Assembly (NCBI GenBank): GCA_023460515.1
Contig: JAEWPS010000038.1
Location: 313,019-377,018, forward strand
Direction: 5' to 3'
DNA: 64,000 nucleotides
Source: Bacillota bacterium
GTDB taxonomy: Bacteria; Bacillota; Clostridia; TANB77; CAG-465
The notes under the pieces were generated by a model. That model was not told where the DNA came from and searched no databases. It was given only the letters and a program-made list of their open reading frames with translations. Positions 52,520-61,593 of this stretch are shown here, in pieces (position 1 is the first letter of the stretch; each line of letters opens with the position of its first letter). The position numbers were made by a program, and so were the translations under genes.

Positions 52520-53098
52520 TCATTTATTTTTACTTACGGTAATTGTTATCTTGCTTGCGTTTATACCAAATTGATCTACTAAAGTCTGTTGAATTTGTGC
52601 TATTTGTTCCTTCGTAATTTCTACCTCAGACTTTATTATAACATTCAGATTATCATTGTTAGTTGGTATTATCACTACATCATCTATTTGTTTAGATTTA
52701 ATTATATTTTCTACCATTGTTATTAAATTTTTTTTTTGAAGCAAATCATTTAATTTTATTTGATATTCATTTACTTTTTCTACAGAGGTATTTACATTTG
52801 TTATTATTTCTCTATAATTTTCACTAAGCTCTGAAAACATATTATCTCTGTCATACTTAAATACAGCTATCGTATTTTCTTTATTTATAGCATATTCATA
52901 TGCCTCTTTATCTGTTGATGTTTTATTTTCATATATATTTACAACATCAGTTCCAGAGTTATCCTTTCCATTTACGTATATTGTCTGTCCTAAATTCTTC
53001 TCTCTTTCTGGATTATACTCATAGTTTATATATCCCGCCACTACAAGCATCATAGTTATTGATATAATTGCAAGTCTACTTTTCTTTAGAAAATTCAT
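52520..53098 (-). CDS. spoIIIAH: Stage III sporulation protein AH
   Basis: 192 residues: one N-terminal helix (about 9-26) and an extracytoplasmic domain ending in the YscJ/FliF-like ring-building motif region (VDQFGINASKITITV). In sporulation SpoIIIAH in the mother-cell membrane meets forespore SpoIIQ to form the feeding channel. Last of eight spoIIIA genes. Family member by position and plan. Confidence 0.9.
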   Translation of the reverse strand: MNFLKKSRLAIISITMMLVVAGYINYEYNPEREKNLGQTIYVNGKDNSGTDVVNIYENKTSTDKEAYEYAINKENTIAVFKYDRDNMFSELSENYREIITNVNTSVEKVNEYQIKLNDLLQKKNLITMVENIIKSKQIDDVVIIPTNNDNLNVIIKSEVEITKEQIAQIQQTLVDQFGINASKITITVSKNK

Positions 53099-53103
53099 TT
53101 ATA

Positions 53104-53655
53104 TCATCCTCTCTTTTCAAAAACTTGAATTTTATATATTGCAACATTAGTTACCGCCGAAACAGCTTGTGCAATTTTAGATCTTATTTCTACATTACTA
53201 GCACCAGCCGCAACAACAATAACCCCTTCGACCTTAGGTGTTTCTGTAGATTCTATAACAACTTTTTTACTACTATTTTCCTCATTATATACTACAGATC
53301 TATCTATTGTCTTTTGACCTTCTTTTTCTTCTTCTTTGGTGTTATAAACGGGATTTATTTTTGTATCACTACTATATGTTATCATAACTGATACATTACT
53401 TATACCCGAGATTTCCGATAATATTTTAGCTAACTTTTCTTCAACAAAATCCTTACTACTATTTATATTATTATCAATACTTGTACTATTACTATTAGCT
53501 GCATTTTTAATAGAGTTTTCTTCATTTTTTTTATTATCACTAAATATATAAGACGTAGCAATAAATAAAACTACACAAAGTATTAGAACATATATAAGTT
53601 TTTCCTTGTTCTTATCTTTTGATATGTTTTTTAAAGTTTCTAGATAGTTACCCAC
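53104..53655 (-). CDS. spoIIIAG: Stage III sporulation protein AG
   Basis: 183 residues: basic N-terminus, helix (about 20-38), Asn/Ser-rich linker, then a secreted ring-forming domain with GISNVSVMITYSSD and VEGVIVVAAGASNVEIRSKI, typical of SpoIIIAG oligomers of the A-Q channel. Six bases separate it from spoIIIAH. Confidence 0.92.
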   Translation of the reverse strand: MGNYLETLKNISKDKNKEKLIYVLILCVVLFIATSYIFSDNKKNEENSIKNAANSNSTSIDNNINSSKDFVEEKLAKILSEISGISNVSVMITYSSDTKINPVYNTKEEEKEGQKTIDRSVVYNEENSSKKVVIESTETPKVEGVIVVAAGASNVEIRSKIAQAVSAVTNVAIYKIQVFEKRG

Positions 53656-53657
53656 AA

Positions 53658-54179
53658 TTAATCACCACTTTCTATTACTTCAATTTTAGAATAATCTATA
53701 TCATATTCACTATTTATATATTCCATTATTTTACTTACCTCATTAAGGGAGGTATCGCTTAGTTTTTTTGTCTTTATTCTTACTATTTGTACATCATAGT
53801 TTTCTGCTAAATTTATATAAATATCAGTTACATTTACCCCTTTTAATGTCAATTTAGTTTCTATATCTTTTTTAAAACTTGCTATAAATTCATCTTTTAC
53901 CATATTTTCTTTATTTTTTTCATAATCTTCTACACTACCATCACTATTAATATTTACACTTTCAGAAATATTATCAATAACGGAAGATACACTTTTTGCT
54001 ATATCATCACGTTTAAGTAAATTAATTCCTGGAGACACAATTGTAATAGTTGTAACAATTCCAACTAATACATATATATATTTTTTCATTTTACTTTTTG
54101 GTAGTATAAGTTCTAATACAGATACAAATATACCTATACAAAGTAGTGCACTTACCCAATTTTTAAAACTTTCAATCAT
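53658..54179 (-). CDS. spoIIIAF: Stage III sporulation protein AF
   Basis: 173 residues: two N-terminal helices (about 8-25 and 33-53), then a soluble domain with the ring-building fold also found in SpoIIIAG/AH. Two bases upstream of spoIIIAG. A channel component in the mother-cell membrane. Confidence 0.9.
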   Translation of the reverse strand: MIESFKNWVSALLCIGIFVSVLELILPKSKMKKYIYVLVGIVTTITIVSPGINLLKRDDIAKSVSSVIDNISESVNINSDGSVEDYEKNKENMVKDEFIASFKKDIETKLTLKGVNVTDIYINLAENYDVQIVRIKTKKLSDTSLNEVSKIMEYINSEYDIDYSKIEVIESGD

Positions 54180-54193
54180 TCTTATCCTCCTAA

Positions 54194-55325
54194 CTACTTA
54201 ATTATTCCTGATCCTATATTCAGTATTATACCAATTGATATAATAAAGATTATAGCCACTCCAATCAGTATTCCTGACATCGTCTTATATATTGATGCAA
54301 AATTAGATAAAACTTTTAATATTTTTTCGTCTTTACATATTGGTTCACATACTGCAGATAGTATATTGTATATAACACTTACAGCTATTATCTTTATGAC
54401 AGGAATAAACATAACACATATAATAACTATTATTCCTATTACGCCTCCAACTTTACTTACAATTTTTGTAGCACCAACAACTGTTTCAAAACTATCTGAA
54501 AAAAGTTTTCCAACAACAGGTACAAAATTAGATACAACAGCTGAAGTAGTCTTTATAGCTAAAGAATCTACTGATGATGTAATAGAAGTTTCCATTGAAA
54601 GTATACCTAAAAATATTGTAAGTATAACTCCTATGAGCCAGACAGAACTACTCGAAAACATTTTACTAAGCTTAGAAAGTCCAATTTTATTATTCAAACT
54701 ATGTATAATATTAAATGCAACAGATATACTTAAAAATGGTACAATTATATTAGTTATTATATAACCAATAAATGAACTTATAAACAGAAGTAATGGTTGT
54801 ATTATACCTGTTGTTGTTATTCCACCAGACGCTATGAGTACTGCCATCAAAAATGGTGATATTACCTGCATCAAGGTTGTTACAGTTATACATGTAGTCT
54901 TAAATGTAGATATTGTATGTACAAAAGTTGTAATCATTACTATAGATAAACTGAGTAAACAAACAAAATCCGCTATCTGCATAATGCCGCTGCCGTTCTT
55001 CAATTTCTAAATTTTTAAGAAGCGTAATAAGAACTAATATGATTATTATACTAATTGCACCTTTCAAAGCAATAAATATTTCTTTTAAAAATAGATTTAA
55101 TAATTTACCTATTATTGTGTTATACTCTATACCCTTTCCTTCCATAAGATCTTGTGATATATCTTTAACATTGAAAACATCTCCAAGTTCACTATCTTCT
55201 ACATGCTTATTCATTATATTTACATATTCTTCAAGTCCTAATTTATTTATTGTTTCCTCAGCATAGATATTACTGCACAGCATTATAGCTATTATAATAA
55301 CAACTATCTTTTTAATAGATCTCAC
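54194..55325 (-). pseudogene. spoIIIAE: Stage III sporulation protein AE, frameshifted
   Basis: SpoIIIAE is a multi-helix membrane protein of about 390 residues, here in two frames. The first (55325-54900) has a signal-like helix, a cytosolic-looking acid region and a helix ending at LLKNLEIEE; the second (55003-54194) carries QIADFVCLLSLSIVMI and the remaining six or seven helices. One base must be skipped near 54985-55006, where an unusual GC-rich stretch sits (gccgctgccg on the plus strand). Essential for sporulation in Bacillus, so a true break would block spores; an assembly error is likely. Confidence 0.88.
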
Positions 55326-55330
55326 CGCCT

Positions 55331-55714
55331 TTATATAATACTACTTAGTGAATTAATCAAGGCCGAGATAAGTGGTAAAGATAATGATATTATTATAACT
55401 TTACCAGCCATTTCAAGTTTAGTTGCTACAGAACTTTCACCAGCATCAATACATATATTCTTACCAAATTCAATTATATATGATATTCCTGTTACCTTTA
55501 AAATTATTGTAAAAAATTCCTTGTTAATACCAGATTTTAAAATTAAATCATCTAGCATTTCTACTACTCCAGATATCTTTGTAATAGAAAAAATTAATAG
55601 TCCAATACCCGCAACTATAGATAGAGCAAGTGCTATATCTTTTCTCTGCTCTTTTAATGTTAATATCATAAATATAGCAAATATACTAAATCCAACAAGT
55701 TTAATTACATCCAT
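55331..55714 (-). CDS. spoIIIAD: Stage III sporulation protein AD
   Basis: 127 residues with three or four helices. The conserved GVVEMLDDLILKSGINKEFFTIILKVTGISYIIEFGKNIC segment, ending with an acidic/Cys pattern (ICIDAGESSVATKLEMAGK), is typical. Channel component, follows spoIIIAC by eight bases. Confidence 0.92.
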   Translation of the reverse strand: MDVIKLVGFSIFAIFMILTLKEQRKDIALALSIVAGIGLLIFSITKISGVVEMLDDLILKSGINKEFFTIILKVTGISYIIEFGKNICIDAGESSVATKLEMAGKVIIISLSLPLISALINSLSSII

Positions 55715-55722
55715 TTTATCAC

Positions 55723-55917
55723 CTATAATTTAAATACTGTCTTTACTGTAGAAAATAAAGTTCCTATTTCATTTATTACGATCATAAGAACTATTATAAG
55801 ACCTGTAAGTGTTGTAAGCATTGCTTGATCTTCTCTTCCAGCTTTAGTAAGTACCTGATTTAAAACCGATACCAATATTCCTATCCCAGCTATTTTAAAT
55901 AACAAATCTACATTCAT
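55723..55917 (-). CDS. spoIIIAC: Stage III sporulation protein AC
   Basis: 64 residues, two helices: FKIAGIGILVSVLNQVLTKAGREDQ and the C-terminal helix. The ATG at 55917 is used because GGAGGAAAG precedes it; the ATG at 55932 overlaps that site. Length fits SpoIIIAC (68 in Bacillus). Confidence 0.92.
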   Translation of the reverse strand: MNVDLLFKIAGIGILVSVLNQVLTKAGREDQAMLTTLTGLIIVLMIVINEIGTLFSTVKTVFKL

Positions 55918-55935
55918 ATTTCTTTCCTCCATGCT

Positions 55936-56451
55936 TTAAACAAATAACACAACTATTATTAATCCAGATAAAACCCCAATTGTTCTATACATTTTAGAAC
56001 TTTTCAATTTAACTTCATTTGCCTCTTTAATTTGATTTTGCAAGGTTGAGATACTGTTTTGTATTATATTTATTTGTCCCTCAACATTACTTCTACCTAA
56101 ATTTTTCAAAGTAGATGTGATTATATTTTTGTCATAAACACTTAATCCTTCTATACCACCAATATTGTCTACGATACTTCTATCTATAGCAAACTCTTCA
56201 TCTTTTAACATGTCGACAGCTATATTACCTATCGCGTATTTTAAAGTTGTTTTAAGTCCCATTCTTGATGTTTCATATGCATTAGGTAACAAACTTAAAC
56301 AATACTTAATTTCATTTTGTACACCTATTAAGAATGATACCATTTCTCTTAGTATATATTCTCTATCATAAAGTTTTCTAGATTTTGATATACCTAAATA
56401 TGTAGTTATACCAATTATAATTAGAGCTAATGACATTTTTAATATAAACAT
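55936..56451 (-). CDS. spoIIIAB: Stage III sporulation protein AB
   Basis: 171 residues: helix at each end (about 3-20 and 153-170) with a soluble helical middle, the plan of SpoIIIAB (GspF/pilC-related fold). It lies 18 bases before the spoIIIAC start and immediately after spoIIIAA. Confidence 0.92.
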   Translation of the reverse strand: MFILKMSLALIIIGITTYLGISKSRKLYDREYILREMVSFLIGVQNEIKYCLSLLPNAYETSRMGLKTTLKYAIGNIAVDMLKDEEFAIDRSIVDNIGGIEGLSVYDKNIITSTLKNLGRSNVEGQINIIQNSISTLQNQIKEANEVKLKSSKMYRTIGVLSGLIIVVLFV

Positions 56452-56452
56452 T

Positions 56453-57361
56453 CTAAACTACCTCCATTTCAACTCTATTAATTTTATGTATTTTTTTTAT
56501 TGTTCCAGGACCATTTTCATTTGATAAAATTACTATATTATCAAATAATCCTTCTTTTATTAAACTCTTTATAGATTCTTTTTTATAAATATCCTCTATA
56601 CTTTTACCATGCATTGTAAATATTAATCCAACACCAGATAATGCAGCATATCTTATTGCTTCCACATCTAAATCTGTACCTATTTCATCTGTAGCAATTA
56701 TTTTTATACCCATACTTCTAACTAACATCTCTATACCAATATATTTAGGAACATTAGTTAAAACATCAGTTCTCATTCCTATATCAAGTCCCGGAATACC
56801 ATTATGCACAGACGCTATTTCTCCTCTTTCATCTATAACCCCTACATTTACTCCAGATACGTTTAAATTAGGTATACCTTGACTAAGCTGTCTAATGATA
56901 TCTCTAAGCATTGTTGTTTTACCACATCCAGGTGGCGATACAATTAATGTATTAGAAAAATTCTTACTATCTACTATGTGAGTTAATACCTTATCCGCAC
57001 ATCCTATTATCTGCCTTGCTATTCTTATATTCATACTATTAATATTCTTTATATTTTTAATTTTCCCATTATCTATAACGACTTCTCCACATATGCCTAC
57101 TCTATGACCACCTTTTATCGTAACAAATCCTTGATTTATGTCATTTTGAATTGCATATATAGAATTGCTTGAAACTTTTACAAGAATATCTAATAAGTCT
57201 TTAAGCACTGCTATATATTCCAATATAATTTCTTTATTAGATATGTAAATTATAACCTTTCTACCGACTCTAATTCTTATCTCAGTTATTATACCAGACG
57301 AACCTATACCTTGTAACTGTGATTTAATAGACAGCGGTAAAATATTTAATATATCTTCCAT
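56453..57361 (-). CDS. spoIIIAA: Stage III sporulation protein AA (AAA+ ATPase)
   Basis: 302 residues. Secretion-ATPase-like: GGHRVGICGE, Walker A VSPPGCGKTTML at 141-152, DERGEIA, and IATDEIGT (Walker B region). Energises the SpoIIIA-SpoIIQ channel. First of the operon; the upstream promoter could not be read with confidence. Confidence 0.96.
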   Translation of the reverse strand: MEDILNILPLSIKSQLQGIGSSGIITEIRIRVGRKVIIYISNKEIILEYIAVLKDLLDILVKVSSNSIYAIQNDINQGFVTIKGGHRVGICGEVVIDNGKIKNIKNINSMNIRIARQIIGCADKVLTHIVDSKNFSNTLIVSPPGCGKTTMLRDIIRQLSQGIPNLNVSGVNVGVIDERGEIASVHNGIPGLDIGMRTDVLTNVPKYIGIEMLVRSMGIKIIATDEIGTDLDVEAIRYAALSGVGLIFTMHGKSIEDIYKKESIKSLIKEGLFDNIVILSNENGPGTIKKIHKINRVEMEVV

Positions 57362-57503
57362 ATTATCACTTCCTAATTTAATACATATGTTATACTATAA
57401 TAAGACTGAAATATTTGTAAAAAAAAATAGTTAATCTCTAAATATTTTGACTACTTTTATACAAAAAAGATAAAAAAATAAATATATGTATAATACGCAA
57501 AAA

Positions 57504-57532
57504 AAGAAGCAATATATATAATTGCTTCTTTC
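57504..57532 (-). terminator. Terminator of the MFS gene
   Basis: AAAGAAGCAAT (57504-57514) pairs with ATTGCTTCTTT (57522-57532), loop of 7, followed by a T-run on the minus strand. Confidence 0.85.
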
Positions 57533-57561
57533 TTAATTTATTATTTTATTTTACTATATTT

Positions 57562-58806
57562 TTAAATTTCGTCACTTATTTCTGTTCCGAATATTTCATC
57601 CTTAGAATAGTCCTTAGCATCTAATCCTAACTTGTTTTTTATAAATTTTAATATTAAAAATATAATTAAAATAGAGAAAACTCCAAGAATAATAGCTGTG
57701 TTTTTGGTTCCTGCGTTATCTATTATTATTCCACAAATGAATAGCAATAAAGCCCTTCCAACACCCTCAAACACATAGAACACGGATAGTATCTTACCTC
57801 TTACTACATGTGTTGTAAAATTATTCATATATTTCTTTACAGATATTCTATATGATCCACTTAAAATACTTTGAATTAGTAATATAGCTATTGAAATTAC
57901 CAATGCAATTTTTTTATCTAATAGTATAACATTAAAAACTCCTAACAATACAATTGATATTGAAAAAACATATCCAATAAAAGTTAACGTTTTTCTTTTT
58001 AACTTTTCTTCTATCCTATATTGAATACTAGACCCTATTCCAACACAAAGGGTTAGTCCTGCAAATATAAGTGAATATTCTATTGCACTTACATCTAAAT
58101 CTACAATTGTACTCTTTTGAATTGTATCTGCAACTTTTATTAATCCAGACATTATAAACGAATATAGAAAAATAGATATAATTCTTTTGCTTTTCAGTAC
58201 TAGTTTAAATCCTTTTAAATATTCTTTTACAGAATTTTTTTCTGGCATATAATCTTCTATATCATCAAAAAAAAGAGAAGTTACAAACGCAATAATTCCA
58301 AATGTTAACGTACATATAATAGGTAAGTAGTTATTTATTTGAAATAGTGATCCTACAAAAATAGATGATAATGCCTCAAGATAATAATACCAAGATACAC
58401 CTTTCCCCTCTATTTTAGCATAATTTTTTCTGTTATTAGTTTTTTTCAAACTTGCATATAATAGTTGAGTTTCAGATAAACATTTTAGACAACTGCCTAA
58501 TGAACATATTGCTTCAGCAATAACAAACGCAGTAAAGTCTGAACAAACCATAATCATTATCATATGTACTATCCATAATAAGTTTCCAAATATCATACTC
58601 TTTTTTAGTCCAATTTTTTCTACAATATAATTTGTAGGCACTTGAAATACTGCCATAAAAATAGCAGAAAATGCTGACAAATACATTATTTGACCAACTG
58701 TTATTCCCTTTGTAATTGTAAAAAAAAGAAATGATATAACTAAATAAAATAGATAATCATATCCAAACATTTTGTATACAGGATATATTTTTTCGTTTCT
58801 ATTCAT
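57562..58806 (-). CDS. Major facilitator superfamily transporter
   Basis: 414 residues, about 12 helices with a central cytoplasmic loop. The segment PTNYIVEKIGLKKSMIFGN matches the MFS loop 2-3 motif (G-x3-D-like replaced, R/K-K). No recognisable substrate; it resembles drug- or metabolite-efflux MFS of Firmicutes. Monocistronic. Confidence 0.85.
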   Translation of the reverse strand: MNRNEKIYPVYKMFGYDYLFYLVISFLFFTITKGITVGQIMYLSAFSAIFMAVFQVPTNYIVEKIGLKKSMIFGNLLWIVHMIMIMVCSDFTAFVIAEAICSLGSCLKCLSETQLLYASLKKTNNRKNYAKIEGKGVSWYYYLEALSSIFVGSLFQINNYLPIICTLTFGIIAFVTSLFFDDIEDYMPEKNSVKEYLKGFKLVLKSKRIISIFLYSFIMSGLIKVADTIQKSTIVDLDVSAIEYSLIFAGLTLCVGIGSSIQYRIEEKLKRKTLTFIGYVFSISIVLLGVFNVILLDKKIALVISIAILLIQSILSGSYRISVKKYMNNFTTHVVRGKILSVFYVFEGVGRALLLFICGIIIDNAGTKNTAIILGVFSILIIFLILKFIKNKLGLDAKDYSKDEIFGTEISDEI

Positions 58807-58863
58807 ATTTTACCTCATGGGCTAATTATATCATATATGAATATTTTTTTCTAGTATTTTTAT

Positions 58864-59388
58864 TTAAATTATTCCAATATTTATAAGAATAATTGCAGTA
58901 ATTATTGCTACACTATCTGCAAGTAAACCTGCAATTAAAGTTCCCCTTAAACTCTTAGTTTTAGCTGCAGCAAATAATATAGTAATTGTGTATAATGTTG
59001 TTTCTGTTCCACCCATTATAACGGAAGCCATTTTACCACTTATCGAATCTGGACCACTGTTTTTAAATATATCCATCACTAAAGATGTAGATGCTGCTCC
59101 AGATAATGGTCTAAGTGCCATTAATGGAATTATATCCATTGGTACTCCTAATTTATTTAGAAGTGGAATTACCGGAGTCAGTATTATATTTAATGCATTA
59201 GTATTTCTTAAAAGTCCTATTGCAACTGTTATTCCAAGTACATATGGGAATATTTTGTATACAATTTTAAGACCATCTATAGCACCCTCTATAAATAAAT
59301 TATATACATCTTTTTTTTCCTTTACACCCACAATTATAATAATAAAAATCATTATTGGTATAGTACTAACAGCTATATAATTTAACAC
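58864..59388 (-). CDS. spmB: Spore maturation protein B
   Basis: 174 residues, four or five helices. The nucleoside-recognition (Gate) motifs with MALRPLSGAASTSLVMDIFKN and GPDSISGKMASVIMGGTETTLYTI match SpmB. Together with SpmA it affects spore core dehydration and heat resistance. Starts 13 bases after spmA. Confidence 0.93.
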   Translation of the reverse strand: MLNYIAVSTIPIMIFIIIIVGVKEKKDVYNLFIEGAIDGLKIVYKIFPYVLGITVAIGLLRNTNALNIILTPVIPLLNKLGVPMDIIPLMALRPLSGAASTSLVMDIFKNSGPDSISGKMASVIMGGTETTLYTITILFAAAKTKSLRGTLIAGLLADSVAIITAIILINIGII

Positions 59389-59401
59389 ATTTTCACCTCT
59401 T

Positions 59402-59974
59402 TTATTTAATAATTTTATTTAATATACTAATACTTACTAAACCAACAATAAGTGCAACTATTGTAACAATCCATACAGGAATTAAAATGTTAGTAGGATT
59501 ACTAGATCCATATAATGTTCTAAGGGCTATCATACTAGTAGGTATAAGTTGCAATGATGCTGTATTTATAAGAACAAACTTTGTCATATTATTACTAGGT
59601 TTATCACTTTTATTAACTTTAGCCATAGCTTCAATTGCTTTTATTCCATTAACCGTAGCTGCATTGCCTATTCCTAAGATATTACTAGTTATATTTAAAG
59701 ACATGTTTTTTTCAGCTTCTTTGGTCAATTCCTTTTTATCAAAAAATCTTAATACAAGTTTATTTATTTTATTAGATAATTTCTCTAACAAAGAAGTATT
59801 TTCAAATATTTTAAATAGGCCACTCCAAAAACACATCATACCAGTTAATGTTATTATATTTTCTACAGCTATTTTACTTTCACTCATTACTGAACTTGTT
59901 ACAGCATTCGGATTTCCTGTTAAAAAAGCAATAATTATACTAATTAAAATGATACAAGACCAAATTTTCGACAT
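59402..59974 (-). CDS. spmA: Spore maturation protein A
   Basis: 190 residues, helices throughout. CFWSGLFKIFE, NMSLNITSNILGIGNAATVNGIKAMEAM-like (here IKAIEAM) and PTSMIALR motifs identify SpmA. First of the spmAB pair; the start follows GGAGG. Confidence 0.94.
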   Translation of the reverse strand: MSKIWSCIILISIIIAFLTGNPNAVTSSVMSESKIAVENIITLTGMMCFWSGLFKIFENTSLLEKLSNKINKLVLRFFDKKELTKEAEKNMSLNITSNILGIGNAATVNGIKAIEAMAKVNKSDKPSNNMTKFVLINTASLQLIPTSMIALRTLYGSSNPTNILIPVWIVTIVALIVGLVSISILNKIIK

Positions 59975-59999
59975 TTTTCCCTCCTAGATAAAATTTGCA

Positions 60000-60027
60000 T
60001 TTACTTTTTTAATATATGTGATATAAT
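60000..60027 (+). promoter_or_regulatory. Possible promoter of the FTR-like gene
   Basis: TTTACT (60000-60005), 16 bases, TATAAT (60022-60027). Weaker -35 than most in the window. Confidence 0.45.
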
Positions 60028-60076
60028 ATATATATATGAACATATATTATTTACTAGTATAGAAGGGGGATAAAAA

Positions 60077-60268
60077 ATGAAAGGATATGAATTAAATAAA
60101 AACAAAGAATATGTTAACCAAATAATAGAAGGAATTTATAGAAAAAATGGTCATTGTCCATGTAGAGTTACTGTTGATGATACTACACTTTGTCCATGTG
60201 ACGAATTTGTAAAAGATAATATTTGTAAATGTAAATTATTTGTTAAAAGAGAAGAAGCAGAAAATTAA
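60077..60268 (+). CDS. Mini ferredoxin-thioredoxin reductase catalytic-type protein
   Basis: 63 residues. Three Cys pairs C27-P-C29, C39-P-C41 and C50-K-C52 follow the CPC...CPC...CxC order of the FTR catalytic subunit, which carries a 4Fe-4S cluster next to a redox disulfide; the spacing between the first two pairs is 9, shorter than the 16 of plant enzymes. GHCPCR and LCPC are typical. No thioredoxin or ferredoxin gene is adjacent. The last codons form the terminator's 5' arm. Confidence 0.8.
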   Translation: MKGYELNKNKEYVNQIIEGIYRKNGHCPCRVTVDDTTLCPCDEFVKDNICKCKLFVKREEAEN

Positions 60269-60280
60269 TTCTGCTTCTTC
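60251..60280. terminator. Bidirectional terminator after the FTR-like gene
   Basis: Perfect 12-base arms GAAGAAGCAGAA (60251-60262) and TTCTGCTTCTTC (60269-60280), loop AATTAA containing the stop codon. Converges with the HD gene that ends at 60282. Confidence 0.88.
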
Positions 60281-60281
60281 T

Positions 60282-61382
60282 TTATAACTTTTTATCTATA
60301 TCTACATATATATTATTAACTATTTTCTTCAAACATATTTTATTAAAATCTAATGTATCTATTAACAAAATATACTTATTTAAATAATCATTTTGCTTTA
60401 TAGTTTTTAATGTATATTTATAATTTATATCATAAATTTTAGATAGATTACATATAACATTTTCTAGTTCATTATTGACTAAATTAACATCAATTATGTG
60501 TTTTTTATTTATTTCATTTATAATTTCAGATGACATTGTCATATCTTTATTAATACAATAATCATCCTTAAAATTCCCCTCACTTAAACGTTTAAAAATA
60601 TCTAACTTATTTGCATCTCTTACAATGCTGCAATATAATTTTTCATCTTCTGTAAAGTTATCATCTATACTGTATTTATCATGAGTTCTTACCGCTCTTA
60701 ATATTATTTTATCGTATTTACTATCATATATGAATTGCCTTATTAATCCACTTTCAAGTAAGTCACATCCATAATTAGCATGATCAAATATATTATTATC
60801 TTCTAATGTATTATTATCCCTTATCTGATCAAATCTTCCTATATCATGTAGTATCCCTATAATATAAGCAAGAAATATTCCTTCTTTATCTAACCCGATA
60901 CTTTTTGCTATGATTAATGAATTTTCTGCAACATTTATGGTATGATTATATTTCATAGAAATTAAGTAGTTTGTTTTATCATAATTTGAAATAAAATTAT
61001 CAAAAGCAGCTTTTATTATGTCAGTATCATATTTAGTAGCAATTATTGGTTCCTCAATTTCTTTTTCCTTTAAAATTGAACTCCCCATAGTTTGATTATA
61101 TTTCTTTTGATTATATATTACAAACTTTTCATTTATTATCTCCATGATAATAGCTATTCCAGAAGCTATAATTGCTAGATTACCCATTCCAAATACAGAT
61201 AAAAGTATTCCAGTAATTGCAGTAATTATACCTAATCTATTTGTTATTTTAATATTTCCTGAATTATGAATAACTATTATCAATAACAATATAATTATAT
61301 ATGATGGGGTAATTATATCAGTAAATTCAGCTAAACTATATACCAAATTTACAATTACACATCCCCATAAAACTTTTTTCAT
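60282..61382 (-). CDS. Membrane HD-domain phosphohydrolase
   Basis: 366 residues. Three or four helices in the first ~85, a linker, then an HD domain: H147 in NHTINVAENS and the metal His-Asp H179-D180 in GILHDIGRF, with RTHDKYS further on. Nucleotide or signalling-nucleotide hydrolysis is likely; the substrate is unknown. Monocistronic. Confidence 0.8.
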   Translation of the reverse strand: MKKVLWGCVIVNLVYSLAEFTDIITPSYIIILLLIIVIHNSGNIKITNRLGIITAITGILLSVFGMGNLAIIASGIAIIMEIINEKFVIYNQKKYNQTMGSSILKEKEIEEPIIATKYDTDIIKAAFDNFISNYDKTNYLISMKYNHTINVAENSLIIAKSIGLDKEGIFLAYIIGILHDIGRFDQIRDNNTLEDNNIFDHANYGCDLLESGLIRQFIYDSKYDKIILRAVRTHDKYSIDDNFTEDEKLYCSIVRDANKLDIFKRLSEGNFKDDYCINKDMTMSSEIINEINKKHIIDVNLVNNELENVICNLSKIYDINYKYTLKTIKQNDYLNKYILLIDTLDFNKICLKKIVNNIYVDIDKKL

Positions 61383-61562
61383 CTAATTCACCTCAAAATT
61401 AAATATTAAAATATTAAATTCTATCTTACAAATAAATTATATATTAAAAAATAAAAATTTGCAATATTTTTATTTTACTTTTTAGAAAATGTTAAATAGT
61501 TTATTAAATAAAAATTTAACATTTACAATTTTATATCTAATATACCTAAAAATAATAAAAAA

Positions 61563-61587
61563 GAGGTAATATATTAAATATTACCTC
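61563..61587 (-). terminator. Terminator of the HD-GYP gene
   Basis: GAGGTAATAT (61563-61572) pairs with ATATTACCTC (61578-61587), 5-base loop, then a T-run on the minus strand. Confidence 0.88.
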
Positions 61588-61593
61588 CCACTT

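Noticed and set aside
57362..57500. Sigma-E promoter before spoIIIAA
   Set aside because: Expected in sporulating bacteria, but no -10/-35 pair with the right spacing could be read, so it is not annotated.
2176..59987. Many open frames of 60 to 170 codons on the plus strand opposite minus-strand genes, for example 24632-25036, 40683-41186, 54366-54764 and 59487-59987
   Set aside because: They lie fully inside recognisable genes on the other strand, have no ribosome sites at their starts, and their translations look like reverse-complement readings of conserved proteins.
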